Source of the DNA: JAGPUQ01 sp050250395
GTDB taxonomy: Bacteria > Pseudomonadota > Gammaproteobacteria > Pseudomonadales > Porticoccaceae
Assembly (NCBI GenBank): GCA_050250395.1
Contig: JBFWOQ010000052.1
Location: forward strand, 1-12,912
Direction: 5' to 3'
DNA: 12,912 nt
This document shows positions 1 to 6,370 of this stretch, piece after piece. The number at the start of each line of letters is the position of its first letter. Within the stretch, counting starts at the first letter, position 1. The notes beneath the pieces were generated by a model that did no database searches, was not told the DNA's origin, and worked only from the letters and a program-made list of their open reading frames with translations. The position numbers and the translations under genes were made by a program.

Positions 1-351
1 GTAGGCGCCTTCCTCTTCCAGGAAGTTGATGGAGGTGATCACCCCGCGGCCGGCGCAGCCGACACCCGGCTCCGGACCACCCGACTCCACGCAACGGATG
101 TCGCGGTAGCCGACCTTCATCACATCGTCGAGTTCGAGATCTTCAACGCTGCCCTGCTCGGCAGCCAGCGACAGGATGGTGTCCTGGGCCTTGGCGTGGA
201 GAATCAGGCGGGTGGAGTCGGCCTTGGGATCGCAGCCGACGATCAGGATCTTCTGACCCATCTCGGCAAGCGCCGCCAGGGTGTTTTGGGAGGTGGTGGA
301 TTTACCGATACCACCTTTGCCGTAAAACGCGATTTGTCGTAAGCCGTCCAT
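1..351 (-). CDS. nifH: Nitrogenase iron protein NifH, N-terminal part (cut by window edge)
   Basis: NifH is the homodimeric dinitrogenase reductase: it holds one [4Fe-4S] cluster between subunits and passes electrons to NifDK with ATP hydrolysis. Read from the ATG at 351, the first 117 residues are visible and the frame is open to the window edge; the family is about 290 residues long. The P-loop GKGGIGKST is at residues 11-19, DPKAD at 41-45, and the cluster ligand Cys99 lies in GVGCAGRG. Arg102 in that motif corresponds to the arginine ADP-ribosylated by DraT in species that have that switch. A strong Shine-Dalgarno AAGGAG lies at 358-363. A sigma-54 promoter and NifA sites lie upstream. 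nifD and nifK are expected to follow beyond the window but are not seen. Confidence 0.98.
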   Translation of the reverse strand, partial: MDGLRQIAFYGKGGIGKSTTSQNTLAALAEMGQKILIVGCDPKADSTRLILHAKAQDTILSLAAEQGSVEDLELDDVMKVGYRDIRCVESGGPEPGVGCAGRGVITSINFLEEEGAY

Positions 352-361
352 TAAGATCTCC

Positions 362-391
362 TTGCAATGGGTAAGGATTTGCAATGGGTAA
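362..391. repeat. 13-bp direct repeat in the nifH leader
   Basis: The 13-mer TTGCAATGGGTAA occurs at 362-374 and again, unchanged, at 379-391, a 17-bp period. It lies in the predicted 5' untranslated leader of nifH, and the first copy overlaps the Shine-Dalgarno complement at 358-363. It may be a small slippage duplication. An effect on leader structure or ribosome access is possible, but nothing in the sequence shows one. Confidence 0.7.
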
Positions 392-518
392 AATTCCGCA
401 CCTTCAGTGCGATCTGCCAACCAAGAAGAACAGTTGTCACCGCAGATGCCCGGCAATCCGAGCGTCCCTGGACTTTCCAAACCCCGAGGGGCGCGGCGTC
501 CGCCTTCGCTTCCGCTAT

Positions 519-534
519 TGCAACCCCTGCGCCA
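519..534 (-). promoter_or_regulatory. Sigma-54 (-24/-12) promoter of nifH
   Basis: On the minus strand the sequence reads TGGCGCAGGGGTTGCA. This matches the sigma-54 consensus TGGCAC-N5-TTGCW, with GG and GC separated by exactly 10 bases. Counting 12 bases from the -12 C puts transcription start near 508, which gives a leader of about 157 nt before nifH. Two NifA-type activator sites lie about 115 and 144 bp upstream of that start, the usual distance for NifA-dependent promoters. Confidence 0.88.
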
Positions 535-549
535 ACACTGGAAAAAGTC

Positions 550-562
550 ACTCAACAAATTG
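550..562. promoter_or_regulatory. Possible IHF site between the NifA sites and the nifH promoter
   Basis: ACTCAACAAATTG matches the IHF consensus WATCAANNNNTTR at all but one fixed position (C for A at the second base). It lies in an AT-rich stretch (about 541-590) between the activator sites and the -24/-12 element, where IHF bending is needed at many nif promoters. The match is short and the stretch is AT-rich, so this is only a candidate. Confidence 0.4.
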
Positions 563-615
563 TTTTAAAAGAAATAAAAACTATTGATGGCGGCATTTCC
601 GCACCCTTTTTGCCG

Positions 616-631
616 TGTGGGAAATACGACA
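616..631. promoter_or_regulatory. NifA upstream activator site 1
   Basis: TGTGGGAAATACGACA is an exact match to the NifA binding consensus TGT-N10-ACA. Its centre is about 115 bp upstream of the predicted nifH start, and about 113 bp upstream of the weaker sigma-54-like site facing the receiver-like gene. It could therefore serve either direction. A second exact match lies 29 bp away. Confidence 0.75.
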
Positions 632-648
632 TCCGGGAGCCGGATGTC
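628..648. repeat. Palindrome bridging the two NifA sites
   Basis: GACATCCGG (628-636) and CCGGATGTC (640-648) form a perfect 9-bp inverted repeat around a 3-base spacer GAG. The left arm contains the ACA of activator site 1 and the right arm contains the TGT of site 2, so the facing half-sites form their own dyad. It could be a binding site for another dimeric regulator or simply the result of the NifA sites facing each other. No T-tract follows, so it does not look like a terminator. Confidence 0.6.
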
Positions 649-660
649 ACAAACAAAACA
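645..660. promoter_or_regulatory. NifA upstream activator site 2
   Basis: TGTCACAAACAAAACA is a second exact TGT-N10-ACA match. Its centre is about 144 bp upstream of the predicted nifH start and about 84 bp upstream of the predicted start for the divergent gene. Two spaced copies near a sigma-54 promoter are typical of strongly expressed nifH promoters. Confidence 0.75.
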
Positions 661-710
661 TCACATCGGCAGTGCGCGGCCCTATGGGCATGACGTTTTT
701 GTCTTTTTGC

Positions 711-726
711 TGGTTTTCGTGTTGCT
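711..726 (+). promoter_or_regulatory. Possible sigma-54 promoter for the receiver-like gene
   Basis: TGGTTTTCGTGTTGCT has GG and GC exactly 10 bases apart and a good -12 half (TTGCT). The -24 half (TGGTTT) departs from TGGCAC. Start would be near 737, about 135 nt before the gene at 872, with the two NifA sites about 84 and 113 bp upstream. If real, one pair of activator sites controls both directions. The match is partial and the region is T-rich, so chance is a real alternative. Confidence 0.35.
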
Positions 727-871
727 GATTTTTGTGCCGCCACGCCCCGCTACCCGCAACAGGTCCCCAGCAATCAAGTGGGACGGTATGGATGTTGCGT
801 GAGCCATAGACCTGCCTGACTGGCGGTAGTACAGGGCTATCCCCCCATCCCGTTGATCGAGGCTTCACGTC

Positions 872-1267
872 ATGCAAATCGGAGTGGAAAGCGCGCGCGC
901 GGTGGAGAACCGGCGGATTTTTGTGGTGGATCAGGACGAAATCGTTCGGGCCGCCCTGCAGTTCATGCTGCACGACGAGAACGAAACCCATGAACTGGCA
1001 TCGCTGACGGCAGCGATCGAGAAAGCCGTGAACTGGCCGCCCGATGTGATCGTACTGGGCAATGCCGTGCTGGCCGCGGAAGGTCTACCGGTGCTGGAAC
1101 AACTTGCGGACGCGCTTCCCCGCACCCGCCTGCTGGTGGTCGGGACCGATCAGGACCCCTTGGCGACCAAGGCCCTGGCGGCCGGAGCCCATGGCCGCAT
1201 TCCCCTGCCGCTCAAGCTGGAAGCGGTCCGCGCGGTCGTGGATACGGTCCTTGGCCGCGACACGTGA
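872..1267 (+). CDS. Atypical receiver-like protein lacking the phosphoacceptor Asp
   Basis: The 131-residue product is a single response-regulator receiver-like domain with no output domain. The fold pattern is visible: strand RIFVVDQDE with acidic residues Asp20, Asp22 and Glu23, strand PDVIVLG at 57-63, LLVVGT with the conserved Thr92, and GAHGRIPLPL at 105-114. The residue expected to be the phosphorylated Asp is Gly63, and the usual Lys of the KP motif is Leu112 (followed by Pro113). Normal phosphotransfer is therefore unlikely. A weak GAGG lies at 859-862. It is divergent from nifH, shares its control region and precedes the isc operon, so a role linked to nitrogen fixation is inferred. 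It may act as a protein-protein adaptor; its function is not known. Confidence 0.85.
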   Translation: MQIGVESARAVENRRIFVVDQDEIVRAALQFMLHDENETHELASLTAAIEKAVNWPPDVIVLGNAVLAAEGLPVLEQLADALPRTRLLVVGTDQDPLATKALAAGAHGRIPLPLKLEAVRAVVDTVLGRDT

Positions 1268-1322
1268 ATGATCTGCAAGGCGGCAGGAAAGAGAATCACT
1301 GTGGCAGATGTCCGCCATGGTT

Positions 1323-1338
1323 TGTCGGATTCACGACA
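1323..1338. promoter_or_regulatory. NifA upstream activator site of the isc operon
   Basis: TGTCGGATTCACGACA is an exact TGT-N10-ACA match. It is centred about 122 bp upstream of the start predicted from the sigma-54 site at 1427-1442, the expected geometry for NifA activation. It lies in the 258-bp gap between the receiver-like gene and iscS. Confidence 0.72.
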
Positions 1339-1395
1339 CCCGTGGCCGGCAAACCGGGGTCTCCGGGCCGCCAGACATGCCCGCGGCCATTGTCG

Positions 1396-1408
1396 CTTCA
1401 AGTAGTTG
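1396..1408. promoter_or_regulatory. Weak IHF-like site in the isc operon promoter
   Basis: CTTCAAGTAGTTG keeps TCAA-N4-TTG of the IHF consensus but misses the first two positions. It lies between the NifA site and the -24/-12 promoter, where a bend would be useful. Its position supports it more than its sequence does. Confidence 0.2.
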
Positions 1409-1426
1409 AGCGCATTTGGCCGCGAT

Positions 1427-1442
1427 TGGCATGGAGGTTGCT
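1427..1442 (+). promoter_or_regulatory. Sigma-54 (-24/-12) promoter of the isc operon
   Basis: TGGCATGGAGGTTGCT matches TGGCAC-N5-TTGCW with one departure and the exact 10-base GG-to-GC spacing. Start is predicted near 1453, giving a leader of about 73 nt to the iscS ATG at 1526. Together with the activator site at 1323-1338 it indicates NifA/sigma-54 control of the whole isc gene set, unlike the IscR-regulated housekeeping isc operon. Confidence 0.82.
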
Positions 1443-1525
1443 GAATCCCTGGTGAACCGCCCGGGGTGGGCATCGCCCGCCACAGGCTTCACCGGCAAGT
1501 GTTTCACCGCCACGAGGTACCCGGC

Positions 1526-2752
1526 ATGACCAGCGTCGCGCAATCGCCCATTTATCTGGACTACGCCGCCACGACGCCGGTGGACCCCCGGGTCGCCGAG
1601 AAGATGATTCCCCATCTCACCAGCAGTTTCGGCAACCCGGCCAGTCGCTCCCACGCCTACGGCTGGCAGGCCGAAGCAGCGGTGGAAACGGCGCGCGCCC
1701 AGGTGGCCGAGCTGGTGGGCGCCGACCCCAGGGAAATCATCTGGACCTCGGGGGCGACGGAGTCCGACAACCTGGCGATCAAGGGTGCGGCCCATTTTCA
1801 TCGCGCCAGGGGCAATCATCTGATCACCCTGGCCACCGAGCACAAGGCGGTCCTCGACACGATGCGCGAACTGGAGCGGGAAGGCTTCCAGGTCACCTAC
1901 CTCAAGCCCCAGCCCAATGGCCTGCTGGACCTGGAGACCTTCAAGGCCGCGCTCCGGCCGGACACCATCCTGGCGTCGATCATGTTGGTCAACAACGAGA
2001 TCGGGGTGATTCAGGACATCGCCGCCCTCGGCGCGGTTTGCCGCGAGCGGGGCATCCTGTTCCACGTCGACGCCGCCCAGGCCCCCGGCAAGGTCGCCAT
2101 CGATCTCAATACCCTGCCGGTCGACCTGATGTCCTTTTCCGCCCACAAGACCTACGGTCCCCAGGGCATCGGCGCGCTCTATGTGCGGCGCCGGCCCCGG
2201 GTCCATCTGGCGCCGCTGATCCACGGCGGCGGCCACGAGCGCGGGCTGCGCTCCGGCACCCTGCCGACCCACCAGATCGTCGGCATGGGCGAAGCCTACC
2301 GTCTGGCCGGGGAGCTGATGGTGGAAGAAAACGCGCGGGTGCGGACGTTGCGCGACCGCTTCCTGGCCGGCATCGCCGACATGGAAGAGGTCTACCTCAA
2401 CGGCGACCTGGAGGCGCGCGTGCCCCACAACCTGAATGTCAGTTTCAACTTCGTCGAAGGCGAGTCGCTGATGATGGCGGTCAAGGAATTGGCCGTTTCC
2501 AGCGGCTCGGCCTGCACCTCGGCGAGCCTGGAGCCGTCCCATGTGCTGCGCGCGCTCGGGCGCAGCGACGAACTGGCGCACAGCTCGCTGCGCATCACCC
2601 TGGGTCGGTTCACCACCACCGCGGAGATCGACTTCGCGGTCGCCCTGCTCAAGGACAAGGTGGCCAGGCTGCGCGAACTCTCTCCACTCTGGGACATGCA
2701 TCTGCAGGGTATCGACTTGAACAAGGTGCAATGGGCCGCGGCGGCCCATTGA
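1526..2752 (+). CDS. iscS: Cysteine desulfurase, IscS type
   Basis: This is a PLP-dependent cysteine desulfurase of 408 residues (E. coli IscS has 404). It takes sulfur from cysteine as a persulfide and gives it to the IscU scaffold. The PLP lysine is Lys208 in SFSAHKTYGPQG, and the active-site cysteine is Cys330 in SGSACTSASLEPSHVLRALG. The C-terminal tail (LSPLWDMHLQGIDLNKVQWA) is of the IscS kind, used for docking IscU, so it is IscS rather than the shorter NifS type, although it sits beside nifH. The ATG at 1526 has a GAGG at 1514-1517. The frame extends upstream to a GTG at 1466, but that start lacks a ribosome site and family similarity. It is the first gene of the operon; iscU follows after 27 nt. 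Confidence 0.96.
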   Translation: MTSVAQSPIYLDYAATTPVDPRVAEKMIPHLTSSFGNPASRSHAYGWQAEAAVETARAQVAELVGADPREIIWTSGATESDNLAIKGAAHFHRARGNHLITLATEHKAVLDTMRELEREGFQVTYLKPQPNGLLDLETFKAALRPDTILASIMLVNNEIGVIQDIAALGAVCRERGILFHVDAAQAPGKVAIDLNTLPVDLMSFSAHKTYGPQGIGALYVRRRPRVHLAPLIHGGGHERGLRSGTLPTHQIVGMGEAYRLAGELMVEENARVRTLRDRFLAGIADMEEVYLNGDLEARVPHNLNVSFNFVEGESLMMAVKELAVSSGSACTSASLEPSHVLRALGRSDELAHSSLRITLGRFTTTAEIDFAVALLKDKVARLRELSPLWDMHLQGIDLNKVQWAAAAH

Positions 2753-2779
2753 CCCCATCCGCCAGGAGGAAATGCAACC

Positions 2780-3184
2780 ATGGCATACAGCGACAAGGTT
2801 CTGGATCACTACGAAAATCCTCGCAACGTGGGCAGTTTCGACACGGACGAGAGCGATGTGGGCACCGGCATGGTGGGGGCGCCCGCCTGCGGCGATGTGA
2901 TGCGGCAGCAGATCAAGGTCGGCCCCGAAGGCGTGATCGAGGACGCCTGCTTCAAGACCTACGGCTGCGGGTCGGCCATCGCCTCCAGCTCGCTGGTCAC
3001 CGAGTGGATCAAGGGCAGGACCCTGGAGGATGCCCTGACCCTCAAGAATGCGGCCATCGCCGAGGAACTGGCGCTGCCGCCGGTGAAGATCCACTGCTCC
3101 GTGCTGGCGGAAGACGCCATCAAGGCCGCGGTCGAGGATTACCGCGCCAAGCAGGGGATACCCGCCACCGCTTCCGCGGCCTGA
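2780..3184 (+). CDS. iscU: Iron-sulfur cluster scaffold IscU
   Basis: IscU is the scaffold on which [2Fe-2S] and [4Fe-4S] clusters are built before release by HscA/HscB. The product is 134 residues long. All three ligand cysteines are present at the E. coli numbers: Cys37 in GAPACGDV, Cys63 in YGCGSA and Cys106 in KIHCSVLAEDA. Asp39, whose mutation stabilises bound clusters in the family, is kept. The HscA recognition motif LPPVK is at 99-103. It is a stand-alone IscU with none of the central ferredoxin-like and C-terminal Nfu domains found in NifU. A strong AGGAGG at 2764-2769 precedes the ATG. Confidence 0.97.
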   Translation: MAYSDKVLDHYENPRNVGSFDTDESDVGTGMVGAPACGDVMRQQIKVGPEGVIEDACFKTYGCGSAIASSSLVTEWIKGRTLEDALTLKNAAIAEELALPPVKIHCSVLAEDAIKAAVEDYRAKQGIPATASAA

Positions 3185-3209
3185 CCCTTCGTTGCTTGGG
3201 AGAATCGCC

Positions 3210-3569
3210 ATGTCTGCCGTCGTATCCGTCGTCCCTGCCGCCACGCCGGTCCTGCTGACCGCCAACGCCATCGGCAAGATCAAGGAGCTGCTCAGCGAGG
3301 AAAACAGCTCCGCTCTCAAGTTGCGCATCTATGTCACCGGCGGCGGCTGCTCCGGCTTCAGCTACGGCTTCGCCTTCGAGGAAGCCCTGGCCGAAGACGA
3401 CAATCTGTTCCACCAGGAGGACGTGGGTGTGGTGGTCGATCCCATGAGTTTGGGTTATCTGGCGGGCGCCGAGGTGGATTTCGAGGACGGTCTGGAAGGC
3501 GCCCGCTTCATCATTCGCAACCCCAACGCCAAAACCACCTGCGGTTGCGGCAGTTCCTTCTCGGTGTGA
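3210..3569 (+). CDS. erpA: A-type iron-sulfur carrier, ErpA-like
   Basis: This 119-residue A-type carrier receives clusters and hands them to target proteins. The three cluster-binding cysteines are Cys47 (TGGGCSGFSYGF), Cys111 and Cys113 (TTCGCGSSFSV). The signature VVDPMSLGYLAG and the ending GSSFSV resemble ErpA more than IscA; classic IscA has TSGCSGM and GESF, as in the next gene. The ATG at 3210 has GGGAG at 3198-3202; a TTG 18 nt upstream is open but less likely. In E. coli erpA lies away from the isc operon, so its position between iscU and iscA is unusual. Symbol by similarity; a nif-specific 'iscA-nif' name would also fit. Confidence 0.9.
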   Translation: MSAVVSVVPAATPVLLTANAIGKIKELLSEENSSALKLRIYVTGGGCSGFSYGFAFEEALAEDDNLFHQEDVGVVVDPMSLGYLAGAEVDFEDGLEGARFIIRNPNAKTTCGCGSSFSV

Positions 3570-3578
3570 GGCCTTGCG

Positions 3579-3908
3579 ATGAGCGTGACATTGACTGAAC
3601 GGGCGGCGCTGAAGATGCAGCGTTCCATCTCCAGCCGCGGCAAGGGGCTGGGTATCCGGCTGGGGGTCAAGACCAGCGGCTGCTCCGGTATGAGCTATGT
3701 GATGGAATTCGTGGATGAGATTCTGGATGGGGATCGGTGCTTCGAAAGCCATGGTGTGAACGTCGTCATCGACGCCCGCAGCCTGCCCTACATGATGGGC
3801 ACCGAGCTCGATTTCGTGCGCCAGGGCCTCAACGAAGGCTTCAAGTTCGAGAATCCCAATGCCCAGGCCACTTGCGGCTGCGGCGAAAGCTTCACAGTGA
3901 GCGCCTGA
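3579..3908 (+). CDS. iscA: A-type iron-sulfur carrier IscA
   Basis: The 109-residue product follows E. coli IscA closely in pattern: RGKGLGIRLGVKTSGCSGM near the N-terminus, LDFVRQGLNEGFKFENPN, then CGCGESF. The cluster or iron-binding cysteines are Cys35, Cys99 and Cys101. It starts 9 nt after the ErpA-like gene, so both A-type carriers are probably made from one message. Together they would deliver clusters from IscU to apo-targets, plausibly including nitrogenase maturation proteins. A 24-bp tandem repeat begins at the 3' end of this gene. Confidence 0.95.
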   Translation: MSVTLTERAALKMQRSISSRGKGLGIRLGVKTSGCSGMSYVMEFVDEILDGDRCFESHGVNVVIDARSLPYMMGTELDFVRQGLNEGFKFENPNAQATCGCGESFTVSA

Positions 3909-3956
3909 ACATGCCCCTGGAAGCCAGGCGTGACATGTCCCGGGAAGCCAGGCGTG
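3909..3956. repeat. 24-bp tandem duplication between iscA and hscB
   Basis: Two adjacent 24-bp units, 3909-3932 and 3933-3956, differ at two positions. Each contains an ATG and the core GAAGCCAGGCGTG. The first holds a small hairpin (CCTGG-AAG-CCAGG). It fills most of the only sizeable gap (65 nt) inside the iscS-to-iscX run. The unit length is a multiple of three and the frame is open into hscB, so the repeat could be read as an N-terminal extension, but the normal HscB start lies downstream. Confidence 0.8.
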
Positions 3957-3973
3957 CGGCAGGAAGAAACGCC

Positions 3974-4498
3974 ATGATGGCGGCCGTGGCGGATTATTTT
4001 GCGGTGTTCGGCGTGCCGGCCACCTTCGCCCTGGATGCGCAGGAACTGGAACGGCGCTATCTGGAATGGCAGACCCGCGTCCATCCCGATCGCCATGCCC
4101 GGGGCGACGCGGACCAACGCCGCGCGGCCGTCGCCGAGGCGGCCCGGATCAACGAAGCCTACCGCAATCTCAAGGACCCCATCGCCCGCTCCACGCACCT
4201 GCTGGCGTTGCGGGGCGTGGATGTCCTGTCCGGCGGCGCCGCGGTGCCGGCCGACTTTCTGATGCAGCAGATGGGGTGGCACGAGGAGCTCGATGCGGCA
4301 CGCCGGGCGCGCGATCAGCACCGGCTCGCCCGGCTCGCCGACGGGTTCCGCGACGAACGCGAGCGCTTGGTGGAGGCGCTGGTCCGGCGCCTCGACCAGG
4401 ACCGCGACGATGCCGCGGGCGTGCAACTGGTTCGCCAACTCATGTTCCTGCGCCGCCTTATCGAACAGGCGCAAGCCGCGGCCGAGGAATGGGACTGA
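3974..4498 (+). CDS. hscB: J-domain co-chaperone HscB
   Basis: HscB brings IscU to HscA and stimulates its ATPase. From the ATG at 3974 the product has 174 residues (E. coli HscB 171). It begins MMAAVADYFAVFGVPATFALD, which lines up with the family start DYFTLFGLP. The J-domain HPD motif is present in RVHPDRHA, and the C-terminal helical domain that binds IscU follows (for example DFLMQQMGWHEELDAARR). AGGAA at 3961-3965 fits this start. In-frame ATGs at 3911 and 3935 would add residues encoded by the tandem repeat and are judged less likely. The stop is 2 nt before hscA. Confidence 0.93.
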   Translation: MMAAVADYFAVFGVPATFALDAQELERRYLEWQTRVHPDRHARGDADQRRAAVAEAARINEAYRNLKDPIARSTHLLALRGVDVLSGGAAVPADFLMQQMGWHEELDAARRARDQHRLARLADGFRDERERLVEALVRRLDQDRDDAAGVQLVRQLMFLRRLIEQAQAAAEEWD

Positions 4499-4500
4499 CC

Positions 4501-6369
4501 ATGAGCCTGCTGCAAATCCAGGAACCCGGCGCGGCGAGCGCAGAACCCGTTCTCCGCCGTTTGGCGGTGGGAATCGATCTGGGCACCACTCACTCGCTGG
4601 TCGCCACGATCGACAACGGCCGCGCGCGGGTACTCCTGGACGAAGCTGGCGAAGCCCTGCTGCCCTCGGTGGTGGGCTTCCAGTCCGACGGCCGCGCCCG
4701 GGTGGGCCGGGACGCGCGGGACGCGACGGACAGCCCCGTCGCCACGTTTCGCTCCATCAAGCGCTTCATGGGACGGGGCACGGCCGATCTGGCCCAGGCC
4801 GGCCCCATGCCGCACCAGGTGGTGGAGGGGGAGGGCGGGATGATCCGTTTCGATACCCCCCGCGGGCCCCTGTCGCCGGTGGAAATCTCCGCCGAGATTC
4901 TGAATGTCCTGCGGGCGCGGGCGGAAGCCGCCCTGGGCGGTCCGCTGCACGGCGCCGTGATCACGGTGCCGGCCTATTTCGACGATGGGCAGCGTCAGGC
5001 CACCCGCGACGCCGCCCGGCTGGCGGGTATCGAGGTACTGCGACTGCTGAATGAACCCACTGCCGCCGCCGTGGCCTATGGGCTGGACAAGGGCAGCGAG
5101 GGCGTCTTTGCCATCTACGACCTGGGTGGGGGGACCTTCGATCTCTCCATCCTGCGCCTGCGCCAGGGGGTGTTCGAGGTGCTGGCCACCGCCGGCAACA
5201 CCGCGCTCGGCGGGGATGACTTCGATCGCCGACTGGCCGACTGGTTTCTCGCCGAAATGGACTTGGCGCTGACCCCTGCGGCCTACAGCGAACTCCTCGC
5301 CCGAGCGCGCCGGGCCAAGGAGGCATTGACTCGGGTCGAGGCGGTCGAGCTCGCCTTCGACGCCGGCGATGGTCGGCGCCACGAATGCCGTATCAGCCGC
5401 GCCCGTTTCGCCGAACTCACCGCCGATCTGGTGCAGAAAACCCTGACGCCCACCCGCCGCGCACTGCGTGATGCCGGTCTTGCCACGGAGCAGGTGGACG
5501 GGGTGGTGCTGGTGGGCGGCGCCAGCCGCATGCCCCAGGTGCGCGCCGCGGTGGCGGAGTTTTTCGGCAAACCGCCGCTCACCGATCTCGATCCCGATCA
5601 GGTGGTGGCGCTCGGCGCCGCCATTCAGGCCAATGTGCTGGCCGGCAACCGCGACGGGGACGACTGGTTGCTGCTGGACGTGATTCCGCTGTCGCTCGGC
5701 ATCGAGACCATGGGCGGACTGGTGGAGAAAATCATCCCCCGCAACAGCACCCTGCCCATCGCCCGCGCCCAGGATTTCACCACCTTCAAGGACGGCCAGA
5801 CCGCCATGAGCCTGCATGTGGTGCAGGGCGAGCGCGATCTGGCGGCGGACTGTCGCTCGCTGGCCCGCTTCGAGCTGCGCAGCATTCCGCCCCTGGCGGC
5901 CGGAGCGGCGCGCATCCAGGTACTGTTTCAGGTCGATGCCGACGGACTGGTGAGTGTGTCCGCCGCCGAGCAGACCACCGGCACCTGCGCCGAGGTGGTG
6001 GTCAAACCTTCCTACGGCCTGACCGACGGGGACATCACCCGCATGCTGGCCGACTCCCTCGCGCACGCCCGCGACGATGCCGCCGCCCGCATCCTGGCCG
6101 AACGGAAGGTCGAGGCCGGGCGCCTTATCGAGGCCACCCGCGCGGCACTGAATGCCGACGGCGCCGCGCTCCTGGACGATGCCGAGACCGCCGCCATGCT
6201 GCTCGCGCTCCAGCGTCTCGAGGACAGCCTGGCGGGATCCGACGGCGAGGCCATCAGCCTCGCCAAATCGTCCCTCGACGCCCTCACCGACCCCTTCGCC
6301 GCCCGCCGCATGGATCACAACATCCGCGCCGCGCTGGCTGGCCGGCGCGTGCAGGAAATCGGAGGCTGA
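4501..6369 (+). CDS. hscA: Hsp70-type chaperone HscA
   Basis: HscA is the specialised Hsp70 that binds the LPPVK loop of IscU and drives cluster release with ATP. The product has 622 residues (E. coli 616). Nucleotide-binding motifs are GIDLGTTHS at 24-32, VITVPAYF at 153-160, IYDLGGGTFD at 205-214 and VLVGGASRMP at 336-345. The substrate-binding domain follows from about residue 390 and a shorter helical lid closes the protein. The DnaK-type acidic C-terminal tail is absent, as is usual for HscA. It starts 2 nt after hscB, so translation is probably coupled, and fdx follows after 1 nt. Confidence 0.96.
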   Translation: MSLLQIQEPGAASAEPVLRRLAVGIDLGTTHSLVATIDNGRARVLLDEAGEALLPSVVGFQSDGRARVGRDARDATDSPVATFRSIKRFMGRGTADLAQAGPMPHQVVEGEGGMIRFDTPRGPLSPVEISAEILNVLRARAEAALGGPLHGAVITVPAYFDDGQRQATRDAARLAGIEVLRLLNEPTAAAVAYGLDKGSEGVFAIYDLGGGTFDLSILRLRQGVFEVLATAGNTALGGDDFDRRLADWFLAEMDLALTPAAYSELLARARRAKEALTRVEAVELAFDAGDGRRHECRISRARFAELTADLVQKTLTPTRRALRDAGLATEQVDGVVLVGGASRMPQVRAAVAEFFGKPPLTDLDPDQVVALGAAIQANVLAGNRDGDDWLLLDVIPLSLGIETMGGLVEKIIPRNSTLPIARAQDFTTFKDGQTAMSLHVVQGERDLAADCRSLARFELRSIPPLAAGAARIQVLFQVDADGLVSVSAAEQTTGTCAEVVVKPSYGLTDGDITRMLADSLAHARDDAAARILAERKVEAGRLIEATRAALNADGAALLDDAETAAMLLALQRLEDSLAGSDGEAISLAKSSLDALTDPFAARRMDHNIRAALAGRRVQEIGG

Positions 6370-6370
6370 C

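Noticed and set aside
2038..3258. A 406-codon plus-strand frame over the iscS and iscU junction
   Set aside because: Arg/Pro/Gly-rich translation in a shifted frame of two well-supported genes.
1331..3328. A 665-codon open frame on the minus strand over iscS and iscU
   Set aside because: Same codon-position effect; the plus strand has intact IscS and IscU with all catalytic residues.
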